Positions 1 to 5,138 of a stretch of DNA of 10,522 bases are shown piece by piece. Where the stretch lies: positions 1-10,522 of the forward strand of contig JAGLOT010000010.1 of assembly GCA_023137655.1 (NCBI GenBank). Reading direction: 5' to 3'. A program made the translations under genes and the position numbers. How positions within the stretch are numbered: position 1 is the first letter of the stretch; each line of letters starts with the position of its first letter. The stretch is from Nanobdellota archaeon. GTDB lineage: Archaea; Nanobdellota; Nanobdellia; Woesearchaeales; BS150m-G63. The notes below the pieces were generated by a model. That model saw only the letters and a list, made by a program, of their open reading frames with translations. It was not told the origin of the DNA and searched no databases.

Positions 1-486
1 GTTGCAGATGAAATTTTAACAAATGCAGTTAAAGGAATTGCAGAAATGGTAACTAAGGCAGGTTTAATAAATTTAGATTTTGCAGATATTAGAACTGTGA
101 TGGGTAATGGAGGGGTTGCTTTAATTGGATTAGGGGAATCTGATACAGAAAACAGAGCGGTTGAAGCTGTGGAGAAAGCAATAAGTAATCCATTACTAGA
201 TGTTGATATTAGTGGAGCAACCGGGGCATTAATTAATGTGATTGGTGGCTCTGATATGAGTCTTGAAGAAGCAAGAAAAGTTGTTGAAACTGTTTCTGAA
301 AGAATAGACCCAGATGCAAGACTTATTTGGGGTGCTCAAATCTCAGAAGATTTACAAAAAACAATTAGGGCAATGCTTATTGTTACAGGGGTTAAATCAT
401 CTCAGATATTAGGTCCTAGACATAGAGTTGCTGCTGGAAGAAAGAAAGATATAGAGGAGGAACTCGGAATCGAGTTCATGGATTAA
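1..486 (+). CDS. ftsZ: Cell division protein FtsZ, C-terminal part (5' end outside window)
   Basis: The reading frame is open from base 1, so only the last 161 residues are present and the nucleotide-binding N-terminal half lies off the left edge. FtsZ is the tubulin-like GTPase that polymerises into the division ring at mid-cell. The fragment starts in the helix before the T7 (synergy) loop. The loop itself is clear as NLDFADIRTVM; its aspartate completes the GTPase site of the neighbouring subunit in a filament. The C-terminal domain follows (GNGGVALIGLGES, then SGATGALINVIGGSDMSLEEA, and a conserved WGAQI segment). The protein ends in a short charged tail, ELGIEFMD, in the position of the conserved C-terminal peptide that recruits membrane-anchoring partners. 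Family identity is certain. Which archaeal FtsZ paralogue it is cannot be settled from this fragment. secE follows after 44 bases, the common euryarchaeal ftsZ-secE-spt5 order. Confidence 0.97.
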   Translation, partial: VADEILTNAVKGIAEMVTKAGLINLDFADIRTVMGNGGVALIGLGESDTENRAVEAVEKAISNPLLDVDISGATGALINVIGGSDMSLEEARKVVETVSERIDPDARLIWGAQISEDLQKTIRAMLIVTGVKSSQILGPRHRVAAGRKKDIEEELGIEFMD

Positions 487-494
487 ATCAAAAG

Positions 495-515
495 AACAAG
501 TTCTTTAGACTTGTT
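495..515 (+). other. Small inverted repeat in the ftsZ-secE gap
   Basis: The 44-base gap holds overlapping short inverted repeats. AACAAG (495-500) pairs with CTTGTT (510-515) around a 9-base loop. AAAGAAC (491-497) can pair instead with GTTCTTT (500-506), and CTTG (510-513) with CAAG (517-520). These pairings exclude one another and each is weak. They could be a processing or attenuation site before secE, or chance in AT-rich DNA. No T-run follows, so it does not look like a terminator. Confidence 0.25.
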
Positions 516-530
516 TCAAGGGTAAACAAA

Positions 531-731
531 ATGGAAAATGAAAAAAGAAATTTTATGTTTAAATTAAAAAGATTTATAAAGGAGTGTGCAAGGGTTTTAA
601 AGGTAACTAAAAAACCGTCCAATATGGAATATAAGACGATAGTTAAGGTATCTGCAATAGGTATGTTGGTTATTGGGTTTCTTGGATTTTTGGTTTTATT
701 AATATTTAGATTTATTGTTAATGGAGGATAA
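531..731 (+). CDS. secE: Protein translocase subunit SecE (Sec61-gamma family)
   Basis: A 66-residue single-span membrane protein and the small essential subunit of the SecYE(beta) protein-conducting channel. Residues 7-28 form a basic amphipathic helix (many Lys and Arg) that would lie on the cytoplasmic membrane surface. A short hinge follows (KKPSNMEYKT), and residues 37-63 are one strongly hydrophobic transmembrane segment. This matches the archaeal/eukaryotic SecE/Sec61-gamma layout and the usual length of about 60-70 residues. The ATG at 531 has no good Shine-Dalgarno site, only GGG at about 520-522. Position directly before spt5 is the classical pairing that mirrors bacterial secE-nusG. 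Its end overlaps the ribosome-binding site of spt5. The sequence itself is poorly conserved, so the call rests on topology and context together. Confidence 0.9.
   Translation: MENEKRNFMFKLKRFIKECARVLKVTKKPSNMEYKTIVKVSAIGMLVIGFLGFLVLLIFRFIVNGG
723..727 (+). promoter_or_regulatory. Shine-Dalgarno site of spt5
   Basis: GGAGG lies 7 bases before the ATG at 735, inside the last codons of secE. It is the strongest ribosome-binding site in the window. It fixes the spt5 start and suggests that translation of spt5 is tied to that of secE. Confidence 0.8.
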
Positions 732-734
732 ATT

Positions 735-1334
735 ATGACAACAGAAGCAGAAAAGCAAACTATTCCGGAAGCAGAAGAACCAGTTCTTCAGAAAGCAGAA
801 GAGCAAACTCTTCAGAAAGCAGAAGAAACTGTGCAAGAAGATGACGATTTTCAACCAAAGGAAGATAAGGGATCAAAGATTTTTGCTTTGAAAACAACTG
901 CAAATAGAGAGGACCAAGTAGTTGACTTTATAGGCACACATGCAGAAAAGAAAGGATTTGAAGTATATTCAGTTATCAGACCTCATGGAATGAGGGGATA
1001 CATATTCTTAGAAGCAATTAGTAGAGCAGAGGCGGAGCAAGCAGCTTACAGAATACCCTATGCAGGAAAAGTGCTTCCATCACCTGTTAGTTATAAGGAA
1101 ATCGAACATATGCTTGAACAAGTGAAGAGAGATGTTAATATTCAAAAGAATGATATTGTTGAAATTATTAGTGGTCCATTCAAGGGTGAGAATGCTAAAG
1201 TTTCAAGAGTTGATAAAATGAAAGAGGATGTTGTTGTTGAACTTGTAGAAGCAGCAGTTCCGATTCCAATTACAGTTAAAATAGACTCGGTTAAAGTTAT
1301 CAGAAGAGACACTGATGATATAATTGAGGATTAG
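735..1334 (+). CDS. spt5: Transcription elongation factor Spt5 (archaeal NusG) with acidic N-terminal tail
   Basis: Spt5 binds the clamp of RNA polymerase, usually together with Spt4, and keeps it closed on DNA during elongation. The 199-residue protein has three parts. Residues 1-47 are a low-complexity acidic tail with about three copies of an octapeptide (TIPEAEEP, VLQKAEEQ, TLQKAEET), then QEDDDFQPKEDKG. Residues 48-127 are the NGN domain (KIFALKTTANREDQVVDFI, GMRGYIFLEA, then IPYAGKVLPSPV). Residues 136-190 are the KOW domain (NDIVEIISGPFKGENAKV to KIDSVKVI). Typical archaeal Spt5 is about 145-155 residues, so the tail accounts for the extra length. The start is supported by GGAGG at 723-727. 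The gene lies 3 bases after secE and 14 bases before L11. Spt4 is not in the window. Confidence 0.96.
   Translation: MTTEAEKQTIPEAEEPVLQKAEEQTLQKAEETVQEDDDFQPKEDKGSKIFALKTTANREDQVVDFIGTHAEKKGFEVYSVIRPHGMRGYIFLEAISRAEAEQAAYRIPYAGKVLPSPVSYKEIEHMLEQVKRDVNIQKNDIVEIISGPFKGENAKVSRVDKMKEDVVVELVEAAVPIPITVKIDSVKVIRRDTDDIIED
759..830 (+). repeat. 24-bp tandem repeat in the 5' end of spt5
   Basis: Three 24-base units encode residues 9-32 of Spt5. The last two units share a 17-base identical core (786-802 and 810-826, CTTCAGAAAGCAGAAGA); the first unit (759-782) is diverged. The unit length is 8 codons, so copy number could change without a frameshift. The products are acidic, Glu/Ala/Gln-rich octapeptides, likely disordered or helical. 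Confidence 0.8.
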
Positions 1335-1348
1335 AGGATAAAAACAAA

Positions 1349-2059
1349 ATGGCAAAAGAAAGCGTTGATGTATTAATTGAAGGTGGTAAAGCTACCGCAG
1401 CACCACCATTAGGCCCTGCATTAGGCCCATTAGGAGTTAATATTGGACAAGTAGTTGCAGATATTAACAAAAAGACTGCAGATTTTAAGGGTATGCAAGT
1501 GCCTGTTAAAGTTACTGTTGATAAAGATACCAAAACCTATGAAATTAGTATAGGCACACCACCTGCAGCATCTTTAATTAAAAAAGAAGCAGGCGTTGCA
1601 AAAGGTAGTGGACATCCTAAAAGAGAAAAAGTAGCAGATTTGAAAATTGAGCAAATAATTAAAGTTGCAAAAATGAAAGAAGATGCACTTTTAGGAAAAG
1701 ATACTAAGAATAAAGTTCTTGAAATTATTGGAACTTGTCAATCTATGGGTATTATGGTTGAAGGGGTTGCGGCTCCAGAAGCTATAGCACTTGTTAAATC
1801 AGGTAAGTTTGATGCAAAGATTGCATCTGGTAAAACTGAATTAAGTGATGAAGAAATGGCCGAATTAGCAGTTGAGAAAAAGAAATTAGCTGAAGAAATG
1901 AAAGAAGTGCATGATGAGCATAGAATTAAGGCCCAGGTAATCATTAATCAGATGAAAAACAAGTCCAATAAAGATATCAGAAAGAGAATGCATGAAGCAG
2001 AAATTTTTGAAGAAATCATTAATGAACTTGCACCAGAAGAGAGAGAAGTCAAAAAATAG
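1349..2059 (+). CDS. rpl11: Large-subunit ribosomal protein L11 with long C-terminal extension
   Basis: L11 binds the GTPase-associated region of 23S rRNA and helps translation factors act. Residues 1-70 are the N-terminal domain with the diagnostic proline-rich loop APPLGPALGPLGVNIGQ (residues 18-34). Residues 71-145 are the rRNA-binding C-terminal domain (TPPAASLIKKEAG, then GTCQSMGIMVEG). The normal family end is near residue 160. Here the frame runs on for about 75 residues (162-236). The added part is rich in Glu and Lys and looks like a helix or coiled coil (hydrophobic residues L165, L173, L180, M184, V187), followed by a second helical segment ending in APEEREVKK. I do not recognise it as a known domain. 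The start follows a weak GAGG at 1334-1337. The usual archaeal followers L1, L10 and L12 are absent; a convergent gap comes next. Confidence 0.96.
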   Translation: MAKESVDVLIEGGKATAAPPLGPALGPLGVNIGQVVADINKKTADFKGMQVPVKVTVDKDTKTYEISIGTPPAASLIKKEAGVAKGSGHPKREKVADLKIEQIIKVAKMKEDALLGKDTKNKVLEIIGTCQSMGIMVEGVAAPEAIALVKSGKFDAKIASGKTELSDEEMAELAVEKKKLAEEMKEVHDEHRIKAQVIINQMKNKSNKDIRKRMHEAEIFEEIINELAPEEREVKK

Positions 2060-2060
2060 A

Positions 2061-2089
2061 TTCTTTTTTTTAATTTTATTTTTTTCTTT
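2061..2089 (+). terminator. T-rich terminator after L11
   Basis: Just after the L11 stop codon lie T-runs of 8 (2064-2071), 4 (2074-2077) and 7 (2079-2085) bases. No stable hairpin precedes them. Archaeal RNA polymerase commonly stops at such hairpin-free T-tracts, so this probably ends the ftsZ-secE-spt5-L11 unit. Confidence 0.7.
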
Positions 2090-2264
2090 AATATTTAATT
2101 CAGTTTACTAAAAAGATTGATCTAGTGTATTTTCTAAATTTATTTTATGAAGATTAAGGGTGAATCTGTATTTAATTCCATTAAAAAAGATTTAGAATAA
2201 TATATGTGGCATTAAGTTTAAAAAAAGATAATAATTTAAATTTAATAAAAAAGAATTAAGTTAT
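2090..2264. other. Convergent intergenic gap without a supportable gene
   Basis: Very AT-rich DNA between the ends of two operons. I see no tRNA-like fold and no promoter that would need to serve a gene here. The only plus-strand reading frame of note is 17 codons (2147-2200) without a ribosome-binding site. The other content is A-runs that act as T-runs for the leftward operon, and a 10-base palindrome AATTTAAATT at 2233-2242, unremarkable at this base composition. Confidence 0.6.
2183..2252 (-). terminator. T-runs ending the RNA polymerase/ribosomal operon
   Basis: Read leftwards, the DNA after the S7 stop gives T6 (2247-2252), T7 (2220-2226) and T6 (2183-2188). These spaced hairpin-free T-tracts match the archaeal style of termination and would stop transcription before it enters L11 antisense. 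Confidence 0.6.
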
Positions 2265-2858
2265 CTATCTGCTTGCATCAGCTTGTCTTTCTACTTCGTT
2301 TTTCTTGTTTAATGCATGAGATCTAGGGCTCATATTGTAAGCATTGAGGATTTCATCAGCAATAACTACTTCAGCCTTAACCTTAGCGTTAAATGACTTG
2401 TGATAGGACCCTTGAATCATATGTTTAAGTGCAATATCTACTCTTCTTTGTGGTGCACATTCAACCGCTTTTGGATATCTTGCTCCACCATATTCAATTG
2501 CAATAATTTCTTCTCTTGGAGCTGCATTTTCAACAGCTTTAACTAGAATTTTAACAGGATTTTCTTTTGTTTTCTTTTCAATTATTTCTAATGCTTTTTC
2601 AATTATTCTATAAGCATTATTTGCTTTTCCAGTTATGTGGCCAGAACTTCTGTAATGTTTCTTACTTTTATGACCTGCAACCATAACTTTGTGCATTAAT
2701 CTTTCGACAATAAATGTTTTTGATTTATGGAATCTTTTACCTGCATAGGTTGCACCGGTTAAAGGGGCTATTTTTGGTTCTAAATTAATATAACCCTTAA
2801 GACCTTCGTCTTCTATTTTAATTCCTTCAACGCCCCATCTATCAAATACTTTAATCAT
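2265..2858 (-). CDS. rps7: Small-subunit ribosomal protein S7
   Basis: S7 starts assembly of the head of the small subunit by binding the 3' major domain of 16S rRNA, and lines the E-site/mRNA exit region. The 197-residue protein matches the archaeal/eukaryotic form. It has an N-terminal arm ([19 protein letters not shown]), a helical core with [18 protein letters not shown] (about residues 100-117), the conserved segment [20 protein letters not shown] (about 128-147), and the typical C-terminal end [13 protein letters not shown]. The ATG overlaps the S12 stop codon as ATGA. A modest GAAGG (2866-2870) lies 7 bases upstream inside S12. It is the last gene of the leftward operon; the elongation-factor genes that often follow S7 in archaea are not here. 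Confidence 0.97.
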   Translation of the reverse strand: MIKVFDRWGVEGIKIEDEGLKGYINLEPKIAPLTGATYAGKRFHKSKTFIVERLMHKVMVAGHKSKKHYRSSGHITGKANNAYRIIEKALEIIEKKTKENPVKILVKAVENAAPREEIIAIEYGGARYPKAVECAPQRRVDIALKHMIQGSYHKSFNAKVKAEVVIADEILNAYNMSPRSHALNKKNEVERQADASR

Positions 2859-3292
2859 TTTCTTGCCTTCTCTAATTTTCCTTTTAATAATGATTTTAAT
2901 GATTGGTCATTAACTTTGATAACTTGCCATCTAACCCCTGGAATATCTCCTTTTGATCGACCCATTTTACCACCAATACATTCAATAACAACTTCATCGT
3001 GTTCATCTATAATCTTGTTAGCACCATCTCCTGGCATGAATGCAGTTACTTGTTTACCATTTTTGGTTAATTGTACCCTTGCACATTTTCTCATAGCAGA
3101 ATTTGGTTGTTTAGCTTCTAATTGTACTTTTTCTACAACAATACCTTTAGCTTGGGAACTTCCACCTAATGGGTCTGCTTTTTTCTTTAAACCAAGAACT
3201 CTTGCCTTATATTTTTTAAGACTCCATCTAAATTTAGCTCGCCTTTTACTTAATTTTTTAGCGGCACCAAGGCCGGTTGATTTTTTACTCAT
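2855..3292 (-). CDS. rps12: Small-subunit ribosomal protein S12
   Basis: S12 sits at the decoding centre and helps control accuracy of tRNA selection. The 145-residue protein has the archaeal/eukaryotic (S23-type) layout. A basic N-terminal tail comes first ([20 protein letters not shown]), then [20 protein letters not shown]. The invariant decoding loop [16 protein letters not shown] is at residues 60-75, and the second loop GDIPGVRW at residues 115-122 equals the bacterial KDLPGVRY loop. The key proline, asparagine and aspartate are all present. The start codon overlaps the stop of the NusA-like gene (ATGA), and its own stop overlaps the S7 start in the same way. No Shine-Dalgarno site precedes it, so translation probably depends on re-initiation. 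Confidence 0.98.
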   Translation of the reverse strand: MSKKSTGLGAAKKLSKRRAKFRWSLKKYKARVLGLKKKADPLGGSSQAKGIVVEKVQLEAKQPNSAMRKCARVQLTKNGKQVTAFMPGDGANKIIDEHDEVVIECIGGKMGRSKGDIPGVRWQVIKVNDQSLKSLLKGKLEKARK

Positions 3293-3705
3293 TTTACTTT
3301 GATTTTATTGAATTTGAAGTATCTTTTTGCTGTATTTTCTAGCTTTTGTAGGTTTTTGGAGTTTCTACCTATTAATAAACCTTTTGTTTTTGTATCCTTA
3401 CCAATTATGGTAATCTCTCCATCTTCTTCCTCTATTTCGAACTCTTTTAAAGGATAGCATAAATTCCCAATAAAGGATTTTAAATCAGGATTTAATTCCA
3501 CAATTTTAATTCTTTTTTTGACTAAACTTTCCAGTTTTTTAGCATTTACACCTTGTTTACCTATAGCCCTACTTCCATTACCTTCATTTACAATGAAAAG
3601 TATTGAATTTTCGTCTATAATGCAGTCCCTTGCACTAATTCTTGTAATTTTAGCAAAAAGACTAATAAATTTAATATGTTCTGGAGTCAAAATTATTTTA
3701 TTCAT
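3289..3705 (-). CDS. nusA: NusA-like KH-domain transcription factor
   Basis: Archaeal NusA-like proteins consist only of two KH RNA-binding domains, without the RNA-polymerase-binding and S1 parts of bacterial NusA. They are nearly always found in the RNA polymerase operon before S12. This 138-residue protein fits that size. KH1 is near residues 33-70, with the nucleic-acid loop GKQG at 49-52 ([19 protein letters not shown]). KH2 is near residues 97-138, with the loop at 113-116 ([20 protein letters not shown]). The second loop reads GRNS, so the last glycine of the GxxG motif is replaced by serine, which may weaken RNA binding by KH2. Both ends are joined to the neighbours by ATGA overlaps, and no ribosome-binding site is visible. 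The cellular role in termination or antitermination is inferred from the family. Confidence 0.93.
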   Translation of the reverse strand: MNKIILTPEHIKFISLFAKITRISARDCIIDENSILFIVNEGNGSRAIGKQGVNAKKLESLVKKRIKIVELNPDLKSFIGNLCYPLKEFEIEEEDGEITIIGKDTKTKGLLIGRNSKNLQKLENTAKRYFKFNKIKVK

Positions 3706-3968
3706 TTAATTGCACTTATAATTGATATTGAGAATGGTTTTTTAGCTAAAGTTCCCAGTTCTTTATTTGAAGCATCCATTAATACAATTTCAAACTTGTT
3801 AATATCTGCATATCTTTTAAGTTCTTCAGATATATCTTCAGGGCAATTTGATGAAACAAATGCTTTTTGTATTGTTCCTTGTTTAGCAGCTTTTAATGAT
3901 TCTTCTGTTCCAAGAACAAATGTACCTGTTTTTAATAGCTCCTTTATTTCTTTAATAGTATCTTTCAT
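3702..3968 (-). CDS. rpl30e: Ribosomal protein L30e family
   Basis: An 88-residue member of the L7Ae/L30e family, which binds kink-turn RNA. In archaea this gene sits between rpoA'' and nusA, as here. The sequence shows the alternating helix/strand pattern of the fold: EIKELLKTGTFVLGTEESLKAAK, then the strand IQKAFVSSNCPED, and near the end the family signature KELGTLAKKPFSISIISAI (residues 69-87). It is slightly shorter than the usual 95-105 residues, mainly at the C-terminus. The start at 3968 is supported by a clear ribosome-binding site. The last four bases overlap the nusA-like start (ATGA). Other L7Ae-family members are possible in principle, but position and signature favour L30e. Confidence 0.92.
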   Translation of the reverse strand: MKDTIKEIKELLKTGTFVLGTEESLKAAKQGTIQKAFVSSNCPEDISEELKRYADINKFEIVLMDASNKELGTLAKKPFSISIISAIK

Positions 3969-3982
3969 TTTAATCTCCTATA
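3969..3982 (-). promoter_or_regulatory. Shine-Dalgarno site of the L30e gene
   Basis: The 14-base gap reads TATAGGAGATTAAA on the coding strand. GGAG lies 6 bases before the ATG. It is the only strong ribosome-binding site in the leftward operon within this window, and probably loads ribosomes for the four coupled genes L30e, nusA-like, S12 and S7. Confidence 0.8.
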
Positions 3983-5122
3983 TTATTTGACTGTTTTAAC
4001 CTTGGTTACTAAGTCAGGTAGCCCGGTTCCTACTGGAACAGGCTGATTAATCATTACATTTTCAATAACAGATGTTAAATAATCTACTTCACCAGTTAAA
4101 CCTGCACTAAATATGTGCCTGATTGGAGTTTCGAAACTTGCCCTTGCAAGGATAGATGATTTTTCTTTTACAACACCATATCTTGTTACTCCTTTAATAT
4201 CTCCAGAGAAACACATCATGTCTGCTATTAATGTTATGTGTCTGATGTCAATGTTTAAACCTTGACTATCAATAACTTTTGAAACTTCATTAATTATTGT
4301 TTGCCTTGTTGCTTCAATGCCTAATACTGCACAGGTTTCATACAAGTCATTTGAATTTGTTTTTGTTGGATCAACGAATTCTTTTGCAAGAATTTTCTTT
4401 AAATTTGAACCAGCAGTTATAATAATATATTCGTTGCCTCTTTTAACAGGTAATACTTGGGTTATCCCAGCGATTCCTTGGATGACTACTTCTTTTAGAC
4501 TTTCTTTAATTTCATATAATTTTCTTATGTCGCCATCTTCTTTAGCGGTTAAGGTAATTACATTTTCCTTTTGTTTCATTGTACAAGAAGGGACCTTTTT
4601 GGTTTTTTTAATTAAATCTTTTATGTCTTTGAATTCAACATCTAAATCTGCGAATCTTTTTTCATTTATTGTGAATTCAACAGTTTGTTCTGCAATACTA
4701 ATTGCAAACTCTGTGATGATTTCGCCAAGTTTAGTTTCTTTAATACTTAATGCAATTTTTTTAATATCTTTACCATTACAATAAGGTTTTTGTAAATATA
4801 TTTCCATCATTGGAGTTGAAATCTTTTTTCTTGCGTCTAGAATTTCAATAATTCTTGGAAGTCCCATAGTTACGTTTAATTCTGCAACACCAGAAAAGTG
4901 TTTAGTGTTTAAAGTCATCTGTGTACCTGGTTCTCCAACTGATTCAGCTGCAACTAATCCCACAGATTCTCCTGCCTCAACTTTTGAATCTAGGTATTCC
5001 TGGTAAACTGCTTCCATTATTTTTTTCATTTTTGCATCAGAAGCTTTTGGAACTAATTTCTTAATTTCTTCAATTATGCTTTCAGGCAATAATTTTTTAT
5101 ATTCTTTGATAACTTTATCCAT
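3983..5122 (-). CDS. rpoA2: DNA-directed RNA polymerase subunit A'' (C-terminal part of the largest subunit)
   Basis: A'' supplies the trigger loop, the jaw and part of the clamp of RNA polymerase. The 379-residue length is normal for split archaeal subunits. After a helical start (residues 1-45), the trigger-loop region spans about residues 50-90: AGESVGLVAAESVGEPGTQ, then MTLNTKHFSGVAELNV, then TMGLPRIIEILDARK. The catalytically important histidine is H75. Compared with the usual archaeal/bacterial form (AAQSIGEPGTQ, then TxRTFH), E60 replaces Gln, N72 replaces Arg (Asn is normal in eukaryotic Rpb1) and K74 replaces Phe. The C-terminus has the conserved ILARASFETPIRHI and a final part rich in VPVGTGL. 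The gene starts 16 bases after rpoA', with only a weak AAGG before the ATG. Confidence 0.98.
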   Translation of the reverse strand: MDKVIKEYKKLLPESIIEEIKKLVPKASDAKMKKIMEAVYQEYLDSKVEAGESVGLVAAESVGEPGTQMTLNTKHFSGVAELNVTMGLPRIIEILDARKKISTPMMEIYLQKPYCNGKDIKKIALSIKETKLGEIITEFAISIAEQTVEFTINEKRFADLDVEFKDIKDLIKKTKKVPSCTMKQKENVITLTAKEDGDIRKLYEIKESLKEVVIQGIAGITQVLPVKRGNEYIIITAGSNLKKILAKEFVDPTKTNSNDLYETCAVLGIEATRQTIINEVSKVIDSQGLNIDIRHITLIADMMCFSGDIKGVTRYGVVKEKSSILARASFETPIRHIFSAGLTGEVDYLTSVIENVMINQPVPVGTGLPDLVTKVKTVK

Positions 5123-5138
5123 TTTAACCTTTATTTTT

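Noticed and set aside
1300..1533. Minus-strand reading frame opposite the end of spt5 and start of L11
   Set aside because: It is the complement of the strongly conserved L11 N-terminal domain, with no independent signal.
2147..2200. 17-codon plus-strand reading frame in the convergent gap
   Set aside because: It has no ribosome-binding site, lies after a T-rich terminator and resembles nothing I recognise; chance is the simplest explanation.
2233..2242. Palindrome AATTTAAATT as an operator
   Set aside because: Such palindromes are expected by chance in DNA this AT-rich, and it lies between two gene ends where no promoter is needed.
2916..3302. Plus-strand reading frame opposite S12
   Set aside because: It is the complement of S12 in full; the product is a hydrophobic Leu/Pro/Ser mixture without domain features.
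3518..3990. Plus-strand reading frames opposite the NusA-like and L30e genes
   Set aside because: They are antisense to two well-supported genes with ATGA coupling; the apparent membrane-like content comes from complementing Lys/Glu/Asn codons.
4317..4784. Long plus-strand reading frame opposite rpoA''
   Set aside because: It is antisense to a clearly conserved gene, gives a Phe/Ser/Ile-rich product typical of the complement of Lys/Glu-rich coding DNA, and has no ribosome-binding site.
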